In this document: in pieces, positions 24,601 through 35,600 of the stretch | Numbering within the stretch: position 1 is the first letter of the stretch | Layout of the letters: each line of letters opens with the position of its first letter | Source of the DNA: Pilatotrama ljubarskyi | Taxonomy: Eukaryota; Basidiomycota; Agaricomycetes; Polyporales; Polyporaceae | NCBI GenBank assembly: GCA_022385805.1 | Contig: MU277673.1 | Span: forward strand, 120,511 to 184,510 | Direction of reading: 5' to 3' | DNA: 64,000 bases | Position numbers and translations under genes: made by a program | The notes under the pieces: model-generated | What the model was told of the DNA's origin: nothing | The model's database searches: none | The model's input: the letters and a program-made list of their open reading frames with translations, nothing else

Positions 24601-25465
24601 GGGCATCATGCATCCAGATTGCATCAAGCTGGCTGCTCTGCACAGCGATGCCGTCGATTATCCAAAGAGCGGGAACCCAGTACCCATTGCACACATTCCT
24701 CGCCTCCACCTACCCACCCGGCCAGACTGGAACGCACCAGAGACCTTCACAGGCGACAGTGACTCCTACTACGAGAGCGTTCGAGCGATTGGCAAACTCT
24801 ATCGCTCCATTGATCTGCCAGCTCTACGTCAGGTGAACCGCGTTGCGCGTAACCAACGCAGACACATGCGAGACGAAGCAGACGACACCGTCACCGCAAT
24901 CCTGGCGAAATTCCGCTCCGACCAGCTCAGCGAGGACGACGAAGTCTACGTGGCCCTTCGAGATCGGACGGCCGAGTTCATCGACCCCGGTGACTACGAC
25001 GACGGCACGGTGACGGGTATATGGGAGTTGTACAACACCTACGTGTCCAGGCTTCGCGCCATCTGTGCCGACCACACCCTCTCTACTTCTCGGTCGGCAA
25101 TGTTGACAGAAGAGGAGGCGATCGTGAGCTTCAGGTGTACCATGCATCTGGAAGACTGGCTGACCCGTCCTCCGTAGGTCGGTACCATCGTGGCGAAGTG
25201 CTCGCAGCGTCGCAAGAGGAAAGATCTCATGTCACAGATGAGGGAGCAGACCGCAATGCTTGTAAACGATGTCCGCAACGAACTGGAGAGCGAGGACGAC
25301 ATGCCTCTCGAAGACTCGCTTCGTCGTGCCTGGATAGCTTTCCGGGTCGCCACCCTGGAGGAGAGGTATTTCGGGGCGCGGAGCTTCGGATGGGTTGCCA
25401 TAGGTGCGATTTTCGACACTATAAAGGAGATCGAAGACGAGGAGAGAACCATCGCGCGACGGTGA
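21627..25465 (+). CDS. Cellular RNA-dependent RNA polymerase of the RNA-silencing pathway (QDE-1/RDR family), 1224 aa
   Basis: The exons are 21627-24240, 24297-24493, 24548-25123 and 25178-25465 (1225 codons). An N-terminal RRM-like segment (MEIFMTNIVYG...) is followed by the conserved FTDGVGTISPQLAKEIW block, then VRFQGSKGMLSVD and ILLRPSMIKFES. The catalytic loop CLGGGDLDGD has its metal-binding Asp triad at about residues 884, 886 and 888, split from the previous block by the first intron. The enzyme copies aberrant single-stranded RNA into double-stranded RNA for Dicer, feeding quelling-type silencing or genome defence. Length and motif order are complete, with no frameshift. Basidiomycetes usually carry several paralogues, so the specific role of this one is open. 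Confidence 0.95.
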
Positions 25466-25686
25466 GCAAACACGTACAGCTTGCATGGCAGAAGAAGAGC
25501 GCTGATATGTACGCTCAGCGGGTGAAGTCTGTAGCACGCAGCAAGAGAGATGCGTACATACCCCCACGCTCCTTCGCGGAGACGGAAGGACGCACAGGTC
25601 GTAGCAGGAATCAGAATTGTACATTACGTGATACACGAGGAATCCACAAAGCAGGTTGCTGAGACAAGACGACTGAAGTATGAACC

Positions 25687-26296
25687 TCACGCGGTGTTGC
25701 GGAGAACTAGATATCGGCTCAATACTCAAGAAGGACAAGCATGGTAGAACATACTCACCAAGAATGACGGAGTCCCCGCTATTGCAGATGCAGCCGATGA
25801 GTCTGGGAGGAATACGCGTGGAATGACGGACACTCACCGCAAGAACATCTTGCTGATGAACCGGTCCTTGTTCACCGGCTTCTTATTCTTTCCTTTTGGC
25901 ATTTCAGTCCACATCTACGACAGTGCATCGTTAGTGGCCAAAAGAGCTGGAGGTAACGCGACATACCTCCTTGACGTTCTCCAACACCTTCGAAATGAAT
26001 ACGTTAACGCCTGACTGTCGCATTCATGCTCGGCACGACTTACCATGTTGCTGTGTCTGTCGAAAGCCTTCACACGGGCTAGCAGCTTTTTGTTGTTGCG
26101 CAGGGAGATGAGGACTTGTGTGTGATTCCTGACCGCCTGCTGGAGTACCGACAATGGGCCCTGGCTGATCTCGTGCTCCTCGAGTGCCCGGAGTTGGGCT
26201 TCGTCAAGCTCAGACTTAGGTACGTGCACGTATTGACTAGTAACAACGATGAGTGAAAGCGGAGAACTCTGGAAAGGGTAAGATCGCGTACCTCAT
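25687..26296 (-). CDS. SMD2: Small nuclear ribonucleoprotein SmD2, 111 aa, six exons
   Basis: The exons are 26296-26292, 26236-26044, 25987-25967, 25914-25838, 25778-25759 and 25706-25687 (112 codons). [17 protein letters not shown] is the SmD2-specific N-terminal helix. The Sm1 motif follows ([36 protein letters not shown]), then VLENVKEMWTE, and the Sm2 motif reads FLRGDSVILVLRN. It is a core subunit of the spliceosomal snRNP heptamer ring in the nucleus. The first coding exon holds only ATGAG, and two later exons are 20 nt each. The gene is convergent with the polymerase gene, leaving 221 bp between stops. Confidence 0.93.
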
Positions 26297-26505
26297 GGTG
26301 GGCGGCGAGGGAGAGGGACGGGGGCAGCGAGCGCGCTCGAACCGACATCGTGCACCGCCAGAATAGGCGCCCAAGATGGGCAGTCGAAAAGTTTGGAGTG
26401 CTGCTTTCTGATTGGACGCCCGGAGTGCTTTCCCTCTTCCCATCCCCGCCCTCCCTATCCTCATCTTCCTTTCACCCCTCCTGCTGCACAAAATCGCGAG
26501 AAAAT
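26297..26505. promoter_or_regulatory. Bidirectional promoter of SMD2 and NOP7
   Basis: There are 209 bp between the divergent start codons of a splicing gene and a ribosome-biogenesis gene. The stretch near 26430-26490 is pyrimidine-rich toward NOP7. No TATA box is seen, as usual for housekeeping promoters. Confidence 0.6.
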
Positions 26506-28627
26506 ATGGGCCGGTTAAAGCAGAAGGGAAAGGCCGGTGCGGCCAAGGCATACATGACCCGCTCTGCGGCAGTCAAGAAGCTGCAGTGCTCTCTCGCGGA
26601 CTTCCGACGGCTATGCATCCTGAAAGGTTCGTCAAACATACCCTGTTTGCTATGCCTCTCATTCTGATATATATATGGCTCTTTAGGCATCTTCCCTCGT
26701 GAACCACGCAGCCGGAAGAAGGCGAACAAGGGGTCCTCTGCACCCACCAACTTCTACTATGCGAAGGACATTGCCTACCTCGCACACGAACCTGTCCTCA
26801 GGAAACTGCGAGAGCATAAAGCGTTTGCGAAGAAGCTCTCCCGTGCGCTTGGAAGAGGAGAATGGAGTAGTGCGAAAAGCCTGGAGGAGAACAAGCCGGT
26901 GTATCGGCTGGACCATATTATCAAGGAGAGGTGAGCCCTCATAGGCGCTATTCTTTCCCTGCAGGTCGCTGACTGTACGCTGTAGGTATCCCACGTTTGT
27001 CGACGCCGTCCGCGATATCGACGACGCACTATGCATGATCTTCCTCTTTGCTTCCCTCCCCTCCGACTCCAAGGTCTCCCCCTCTCTCATCGAGAACTGC
27101 GCCCGGTTGGCAGCAGAGTGGCAGCTATACGTTATGCATACACACTCCCTCCGGAAAGTATTCCTCTCGATCAAGGGAGTGTACTACCAGGCGGAGGTAT
27201 TTGACCAAACGGTCACTTGGCTGGTCCCCTACCAGTTCACGCAAACGGTCAGTGTTTGTGATAGTCCACATTCGTACTTTCTGACACCTTAGGCAGATTC
27301 CTTCGGACGTAGACGTTCGCGTCATGCTGACGTTCCTGGAGCTGTACCAAACTCTCCTTGGCTTTGTCTTCTTCAAGCTGTACACGGACGCTGGACTGGT
27401 CTACCCTCCTCCGCTGGACGCGAAGAAGGATGAGGGCGCTGCTGGAGTTGGCGCTTTCCACCTGCAGGAAGCGAAGACCGCTCGGCCGACTACAACTGCT
27501 GCCAAGTCCAAGGTCGTCGAAGTCGACGGCAAGCGCGTGTCCAGTAAGGACGTCCGGCAGACCATCAAAAGTATCGCGGCCTCCGGCTCTGGCGACAAGG
27601 ACGTCGAAATGCCCTCGGTAGAAACGGAGACTACGAACGAGGATGATGAGGAATTCGTCGAGGACACGACCGAGGAGAACCCTGAAGATGCCCCTTCTGC
27701 TCCCGCATTCACCACCGCGACCCTCCCGACCCTCAAGACGCTCTCCACCCTCCCGCAATCCACATCCTCAAAACTCTTCGCCCCATACACCTTCTGGCTC
27801 TCGCGCGAAACGTCGCGGCCGATTTTCGAGTTCATCGTACGCGCTTTCGGCGGGCGTATCGGGTGGCCCGCGACGTCCGGGAGCGGCTCGCCGTTCAACG
27901 AGGACGACGAGTCCATCACGCACGTCATCATCGACCGGCCCCTCGTGCAGCGCGCAAACGAGAGCGAGGCTGAGAAGGAGCGCCGGCGGAGGCGCAAGTA
28001 CGTGCAGCCCCAATGGGTCGTCGACTGCGTAAACGCGGGCAAGATCCTCCTGGAGGACCTGTACGCGCAGGGTAAGACGCTCCCACCGCATCTGAGCCCC
28101 TTTGGCGAGCACGCGGAGGCGTACGATCCGACAAGAGGACTCGCCGGGGCGGAGGAAGACGAGGAGATGGAAGAAGACGAGGAGGTGGAGGGCGAGGAGA
28201 ACGAGGCCGAGGGCAGCGAGGAGGAAGCGGGCGCGGCTCGCCCCGCGAAGTCTGCACTGAAGGCGGCGGCCTCCGCGGAGGATGCTGCGGCGCTGCGTGC
28301 AGCAGAGCTGGCGGCGGAGGCCGCGGGGATCGACTACGGGACGTTCGAGAAGCAGGCCAGGAAGGCGCAGAAGAAGGCGAAGAAGGCCGAGGCACCGCAG
28401 GAGGACGAGGCGGAGCAGGACATGAACAAGATGCTCATGAGCAACAAGCAGCGGAAGCTTTACGAGCGCATGAAGTATGGCCAGAAGAAGCGAGCAGAGG
28501 AGGTCAGTGTATTGTATCGCATCCTTGTCGTCGGGCCGAGTCTGACTGACGTGTCTCGTAGCGACAAACCCTGGAGCAGAAGAAGAGAGCGATAGAGAAG
28601 GAGAAGAAACGGCGGACGAAGTCGTGA
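26506..28627 (+). CDS. NOP7: Pescadillo homologue, ribosome biogenesis factor, 632 aa, five exons
   Basis: The exons are 26506-26626, 26687-26930, 26986-27247, 27297-28502 and 28562-28627 (633 codons). The pescadillo N-terminal domain is complete: [71 protein letters not shown] and [24 protein letters not shown] domain occupies about residues 370-450 ([25 protein letters not shown]). The tail is acidic and then Lys/Ala-rich and probably coiled coil. The protein works in the nucleolus in the PeBoW (Nop7-Erb1-Ytm1) complex for 27S pre-rRNA processing and 60S assembly. Length matches the family. Confidence 0.95.
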
Positions 28628-28979
28628 TCTCCCTCGGTCTATACTGCCTTTTGTGTACCGTTTTATATGATGTTGTCGCAGGGTTTGATACAATTGATAT
28701 CGGGTCTACGATGATCTACACTTGCTACAAAGAGCTACACTGCGCCAGGGAACAGAACTACCCGAATGATATTACAACAACCCACGTCCCTTGCAAGAGG
28801 TCAACAATGCTAGTTGCCCGTCGAAGCAACGACAGACGACATACTACGGGCCCCTCGTCAAATACTACGGCTCAACCTGACAAGTTAGAACTTACACCGC
28901 TGTCTGACCCTTGAAACCAGGTAAGAAATCGAGCGCCCCCATCTCGGCAGAAGCGTGCGGTGAACGACCGACGAGCGGT

Positions 28980-29492
28980 TCAGATGTCGCCGCATTCCCA
29001 TGCCTCTAAGAGGTCGAACATGTCGCTGCGTAGCCGGGACCAGGAGAGGACGGGTTCGATGGAGAATCCAGCGTGCCTCAGTTCGCGGAGACTGGCCCAG
29101 ACCCAATTCTGACAGTTCCAAGAAGGGTCGTGGCGCGTGATGGGTATTTGTGAGAGGATGCGCTCGAATTTGTGTAGAGACTCGGCAGGGATGCGGCCGA
29201 CGGGAAGTGAGCCGCGCCAGTTGTCGTTACGGAGAGGGACGTCTCTCTCTGCCTCGTAGCAGTAGGTGTCGATGTTGCCTGCGGCGTTGTAGCAGTTTCC
29301 TATTGGACGGTCGTCTGTGCCGGCAGTCTTGAAGGTGAGCGCCCAGTGTAGGGGAAGGTCTTTGCCCTCGGAGTCCTTTCCCCGCCATACTTGGGTGACC
29401 TCGAGGACGATCTGGGAGTTTCCTTCTGCCATGCGCCGGCTGGAGGGACGGTCATGGTATGGGTGCGCTCGACGAATGATTGTATGCGACAT
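28980..29492 (-). CDS. Small protein with His / Asn-Cys signature, 170 aa, function unknown
   Basis: This is a single-exon frame. LPLHWALTF (His 49) and later DPSWNCQNWVWASLREL (Cys 127) are the conserved-looking parts. A His in an HW strand followed about 80 residues later by an NC at a helix start recalls LRAT/NlpC-P60-like permuted papain folds. That is my inference from motif shape only. Relatives of this kind occur in many Agaricomycetes without assigned function. There is no signal peptide. Initiation could be at 29492 or at the in-frame ATG at 29432, which gives 150 aa. The gene is convergent with NOP7 (352 bp between stops) and divergent from the ArfGEF gene. Confidence 0.7.
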   Translation of the reverse strand: MSHTIIRRAHPYHDRPSSRRMAEGNSQIVLEVTQVWRGKDSEGKDLPLHWALTFKTAGTDDRPIGNCYNAAGNIDTYCYEAERDVPLRNDNWRGSLPVGRIPAESLHKFERILSQIPITRHDPSWNCQNWVWASLRELRHAGFSIEPVLSWSRLRSDMFDLLEAWECGDI

Positions 29493-30079
29493 ACGGTGAG
29501 GACTGGGTCTGGTCTGAGGGCACGGAGATGCGGAAATGAGCGACTCTGAGAAGATCCATAGACAGATAGACGGAACGTACGATTAGTGGGAGTGCTCGCT
29601 GCCTGGATTGCGGATGGTGTTAGAGCAGACCTTTGTCTAAAGAACTGGCTCGGACAGTGTTCGTGAGTGGGTGTCTGAGTGAGATGCGAGATGGCAGATG
29701 GAGAGTCCTGATTCAGAGGCGACGGGGAGAGATGGCGAGGGCAGCTCGTAGCCATGGCCCGAGATGCCGGCGAGGGCAAGAGAAAGGCAGAGAGCGTCCT
29801 GCGTCTGGCCTCACCAGTCTCTGCTCCCGGATCCGCACATCCCCCGCCCACACACCCAAAGATGCCAGTCCAGAGCACCACGTGACCGCACTGGCTCCCT
29901 CGTCCAAATCAGGCAACAAGTTACCCCCCGCTCATTACGTGCGACCCATCCTACTCGCGGTCGTTGGACTCGCGCTCGACGACACCGACGACGACCACCC
30001 GCTTTCCCGCCGCAGCCCTGGAGCCTCTATTCGACCCGCCCTAGCCTCTTTCTCCCTCTACGCTCCCAGCGGTTGCCGC

Positions 30080-33000
30080 ATGGTCGCCCTCTTCGGCCTA
30101 ACAGGCAAGGGCTCCCCCTCCAGGCCCCCCCGCAACCCACCAGACGCCGCAAATCCACCCCCGCCATACTCCCCCGACAACCCGGACCCCGCGCTCGTTG
30201 CAGCGACGACCACAACCACGACCACACAGGTCGTCACCACCACGCATACAACCACCCACTTCTTCTCTTTGCCGCTATGGAGGCGGCGCGGCACGCCCGC
30301 CTATACTCCCGCAGTCGCTCCGAGAACTGCCGCGTCGTTGTCTACCGACGAGCTTGGCATCATGAATGTCCATGCTCAGCATGATGTCGTCTCTACCCCT
30401 CCGACTGTATTCATGCGGGATAAGGAGCTCCCTCCCACCCCTAATCTCAGTCCCGAGAGCCTCACGCCCCCGTCCCATCTCTCCCCAGACGCGCCTTCCC
30501 CCGACGACGGAGACGACACGACGCGTACTATCCGACGCAATGATAGTCGGTCAGGTGCTCTCTCTATCGCCTCCTCTCGCGCGTCTTCTGTACAGCCCAC
30601 GTCTCGTGTCTCCTACGCTCTTGGCGAGTCCGCGAATGCTTCTCAGCCCGCTCTTGCTCTCGCTCGTGCCGCTTTGGGCATAGGTCTTCCTCATGGCGCA
30701 CCACCCAACGTCTCCGCGTCCTCATCCTCGTCGTCTGAGGTCAATACCGTTATGTTTCTTGCCTCACAATCACCCAGTACGTCTGAACCCCGGCGGCCTA
30801 ACCCGATCATCAGACATGCGAAGAGCTTTCAGAGGGAACCTGTAGCTCCTGCCGACAGCTCCCCATCCGCTGTGAGGGAGCGTAGACGCACGAGAGGTCT
30901 TTCTCTCGGCCCTTTGAATCTCATGTCTCCGGACAACAAAGGGAAGCAACGCGAGACAGAGCTGGCCGCTAGTCCGGCCGAAGCTAAACCGCTCTCACGC
31001 AAGAGCTCTTTCTGGTCTCGGAAAAGGGTGAACTCGCGCCCGGACGCTACTCTGGAACCTCCATCGCCCATACCACAGCCTACGCTTCCAGCGTTTCCTC
31101 CAGTGTCTCCCTTCTATATCAATACCCCTGTACCTTCACCCGGCCTTTCAGCTCCCACGCAGCCTCCCGAGCTCCAGCGCCGGCATTCTGAGCGACTGCG
31201 CAAGCCGTCTGCATCGAGGAAAGACGACGAGCCCCTTCCCGAGCTTCCTAAAGGACAGCCCTCCACTTCCCTTCCCGCGCGGCGACGACGCGGTTCCCAT
31301 CGCCCACAGACTGCAGACTCTGCGGGGAGCCCCCGACTATCTTTTTTCGCCGAATCGCGCCCCTTTACTGCCTCGCCTTCGTCATCGCCGCTTCCGACTC
31401 CCTCAGAGCAGCCGACAGCTTTACCGCCTTTGCCTTTCCAGCAGGAGCATCGTCCCCGCGCACAGACCAACCCGCCTCTCCTTCACCGCCTGTCCGTCAA
31501 CCTCTTCGGGTCTTCGTCCAGTAATACCCCCACCTCGGCCAGTTCTCCGAATGTCCTGGACGTGCAGACCTTGACGACGCCTCCATCAAGCCTTGGATCG
31601 TCTCGTCCGTCACTATCGAAACCTTCTATTGAGATTCCCAGACCACGGTCAGACGAGGAGTCTCCGGAAGTCTACCTACAGAGGCTAGTCGAGGCTGTCA
31701 GCAAGGCTGAGGTGGCCTCCATCTTGGCTTCAAGGTCCGTGTTCCTGAGCACGAACATCTATTGGTGATTAGTATTGATATTGATGTGATTCTAGTGCGG
31801 ATGCATTCCATGCTCGGGCGCTCCGTGCGTACATCGAGCGCTTCAACTTTGTTGGGGACCCACTAGATGTCGCTCTGCGCAAGCTGCTCATGGACGTCGG
31901 GCTGCCCCGAGAGACGCAGCAGATCGATCGTGTGATCGAGGCTTTTGCAGCACGCTACGTTCAGTGTAATCCTAACTTATTCTTCTCAGACGGTCAGTTC
32001 CTAGTCATCTTGGCTCTTGGCACTGCTTGTCAGACAGACACTGATATGAATGCTGTGCAGATCATCCCTATATCCTAGCATTCAGTCTTATAATGTTGCA
32101 TACCGACGCTTTCAACAAATCTAATAAGCGCAAGATGACGAAGCCGGACTACATCAAGAACACTCGTCTTCCCGGCGTAGCTCCGGAGGTTCTTGATGTA
32201 AGGATTTCTGCTGTTATTACTGGAGCTCAAGCTTACTGGTACCCAGTGCTTCTACGACAACATCGTTTTCGCGCCGTTCATTTTTATCGAGGATCCTTTG
32301 GACGTCAACGGACAGCGGGGCTTGGTGCCCGACGCAATGACTCGCCGGATGTCCACCTTCAATGCGCCTTCTCCTGGTGGGATCAACGCCGGCACGGGTT
32401 CTACCCTGCTCGGGAAAAACAACAAGATCGACCCCTATTACCTCATCACCAGAGTACGTTGCTGCTGCTGTGCACCGGTGTAGGTCGAGCTGACACCGAG
32501 CCATGTAGAACCTCCTAGACGACCTCCGGATAGACGTGCATTCACTGATACCCGCAGAAAGCCCGTACTTTTATCAAGGAACTGCCGGTCCGTGGGATGA
32601 GGATGAGTTGCAGCGCGCCTTCGCGCTCGCCAGCGTGGTCGAAGTGGCGGCCATTGAGACTCGGTACATGGCCTCACCATGGTTCAGTCTCAGCGTGACA
32701 GGCGGACCAGGGCCAATGTTTCACAGCTCCCTCGGGGCGCTCCCTATGCTCCCGCCGGGCGGAGGCGGCGTCTGGATGATAAAGGTGACGAAGGTCGGGC
32801 TCCTGCTCCGTAAGGAGGACATCATCGAGGGCGGCCGGCGGGCGATGACTCGCAAGTGGCGGGAGTGGTGCGTCCTCCTGACAGGCTCTCAGCTGCTCTT
32901 CTTCCGGGATTCCACTTGGGCTACCAATCTCCAGGCGCAGCTCGGGCGCACGAACGGACAAGTCATCCTTCAGCAGACCTCTCTTCCACAGCCTGACGAG

Positions 33001-34804
33001 ATGCTCTCGGTGCGGGATGCTATCGCCGTTTTCGACAAGTCCTACACCAAGGTATGTGTTGCATCCGGAACCCATCGTCCGTACGCTCATCCGGCCGTGA
33101 CAGTATCTCAATACGCTGCGTCTCGTGATGCCTGATGGTCGGCAGTTCCTCCTCCAAGCGCATGATGAGAAGGAGATGAACGAGTGGATCGCGCGTATCA
33201 ATTACGCGAGCGCCTTCAAGAGCGCGGGCGTGCGCATGCGCGCGCTGGGCTTGTCGGGCAGGGACATCGAGCTCACGGGTATCGCTGCTGCTGCGTCGCA
33301 TCTCAAGGACCTGAAACACAACCTGGGCTCGGCTCCCTCACCAGTCATCCGCACCTGGAACGGCCGATCCTCCGAGGACCTCGACATCGTCTCGCGGACC
33401 GCAGCCGAGTCAGAGTCAGCGCTGTCGCCGGCGCAGGAGGAGTCGCCGGCGGAAGGGTCGTCGCGGGCGAGGCAGGGTTCGGTGGGCTCCGTGGGCTCGG
33501 TAGGATCGGATCCGACCACCCCGCCGTATGACAACTCGTCGCGCCTGTTCAAGGCGACCTTCGATGAGGTCAAGACGGAGCTTGCGACAGGTCGCTGGCG
33601 GTCACTCGACGAGATGAGCATTCGGTCTGGGGGCCGGAAACGGGCGTATAGCCTGGAATCAACGCTGGGATCGCCGCCACCCTTCTCGAATGGTGCAGGC
33701 CACCCGACCGGGGAGAAAAAGCCCCGACTGTCGTCGCGGCCGGCGATCATCAAGTCCAAGGTCGAGGATCTCAACTCGAAGATCTCCCTCGCGCGCACGC
33801 AGCTCGACATCGACATGCGCTTCGTGCGCAACCTTGCGGTGCTCACGCCGTTCCAGCGTGCGACTCGGGATCGTCTCCAGGCTGCAGTGCAGAACGTCGC
33901 AAAGCGCGTTATGCAGGTGCGCCTCGACATCGAGAAGCTCGTCTGCTACCGCGACGTGCTCGCTGCGGATCTGGCCGCCGAGGAGCGCGACTGGGAGCGG
34001 ACGAAGCGGCTTGCCATGCAAGCTGCCACGGAGAAGCTGGCCAGCCAGCGTCAGGCTGACAGGGAAGCTGAGGAGGTGGCTGAGGCTGAACGCGAAGCTG
34101 TAGCCGAAGCTGCAAAGGAGGCTTTCCGACAACGTGCCGAACGCGAGGCTGCGCGGTCCCCAGCCGTGACCTTGTCGGTGTACGTCGACCAGACGCAGCC
34201 GGCACCAGTCTCATCTCCGATGAGTATACCCCGGACCGGTCATTCAGCCCAGTCCCATGGCCAGGAGTCATCCATCGCAGATTCATTCCACTCTGCACGA
34301 TCGAATGGGTCTTCCCAGTGGCACTCCCGACAGCGCAGCGCGACTCTCACGTTCGGGTCGCCGCGCACGTTCGACTCGTCGACGACATCCCCCGTCAGGG
34401 CTGCAAGTTCGACGACGTCGGACGGAGTCTTTCCCTTCCCCGAGTCTCCGGAGCGACACCGAGCGGTACCACTAGCTGCTCAAGACTCGCTAGAGAGCAC
34501 AACGAGCACGGACGGAGGTTCACATGAGAAGTTCTACACCGCGCCAGAGATGCCCGAGGAACAGGCGGAGGAGTGGCACAAGACGCGGGCAGCCAAACGG
34601 GTGTCACTTGTGAAGCTGCCGTCGGACCTCCGAATCTCGATGCTGTTTGGCCAGAAGCAGGCTCGCGGGGAGAGCCACAGCAGTACCCCGGACGAGTCGG
34701 ACGATCGGGGCACGACGCCGACCAGTCCATCGTCGCGGCGGCGCGGTAGCGTAAGCCCATACGAGCTGCAGCCGAGTGCGACTGTGGCCATGTTCGATCT
34801 GTAG
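30080..34804 (+). CDS. Sec7-PH domain Arf guanine-nucleotide exchange factor, 1479 aa, six exons
   Basis: The exons are 30080-31734, 31796-31992, 32061-32197, 32247-32453, 32509-33051 and 33104-34804 (1480 codons). Residues 1-500 are Ser/Pro/Thr-rich and disordered. The Sec7 domain spans about 515-680: FNFVGDPLDVALRKLL, then LPRETQQIDRVIEAFAARY with the catalytic glutamic finger at about Glu 591, then HPYILAFSLIMLHTDAFN. A PH domain follows at about 775-930 (KVGLLLRKED, KWREWCVLLTG, MPDGRQFLLQAHDEKEMNEWI). A basic helical region (1100-1200) and a Ser-rich tail end the protein. It should load GTP on Arf-type GTPases at Golgi, endosome or plasma membrane, like yeast Syt1/Yel1-type factors. An upstream in-frame ATG at 29633 exists, but 30080 suits the composition better. 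Confidence 0.92.
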
Positions 34805-35600
34805 GCCTCTGGGCGGTTTGTGGGCGTGAAGCCCAATGGCATTGGAGAGGGATAGGATGGTGGTATTGATACATACATTCGTTTGCGCGCATTGCATCCT
34901 CTCGCACTTTCTCTTATCGCATTTATCGGTCGGATGTGGCTGCATTTATCGTCTGTCGTTCACTGTGGCATTAGCTTGCATATCCTTTTGTTCTCTGGCA
35001 TAGATAGAAGAGCCTGACAGTATCAGCTTCGGATTGTCATGGCGTGTGTGCTAGCAGCGGTCAGTCGTCGGTGGGCGTGCTCCGGCTTTCTAGCGAGGTG
35101 CGGGGAGCCAATGGGCGCGCGGCGGGGACGACCGAAAGGGGCACGCGAGGCCGTGGGAGAGGCGATAGGCGCGCGTGAAGGTTGAAGAAGCGTGATGGGA
35201 TCAGCGTGCCGTTCCTGTGGCGGGGCTGCTTCCATATCGGGCCATGTAAGAACGGGATCGCGTATCCAGGCAGAATTTGCCGCGAGACGCGTTTTGTATA
35301 CCCGAGCGTAAGCATCGCCGCCGATACGAGAGTAAAAGTAAATAATACAGTAGCACTCCCTCCGCACTCGCACTCCCTCTTGTCCCCTGCCCGCCCCCAG
35401 GCAGCGAGGCTTCTCCACCTCCTCCTCGTGCTCTCCTTCGTCTCGTCCTAATTTACGCACCGCATTCACGACTCTCGCTAGCTGTCCTGCCAACTACCAC
35501 CTGTCTCGACGCCTCCATCAGTCTCTTTTCCCTGCTGCATCAACGCCACGCTCCTACTTGCCTTTCACAGCACGCTCTGCCTCTCTGACACACGCCAGCC
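34805..35600 (+). other. Intergenic stretch upstream of the 849-aa gene
   Basis: This is 800 bp between genes on the same strand. The last 220 bp before the start codon are CT-rich, which marks the likely leader. No other frame here is convincing. Confidence 0.4.
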
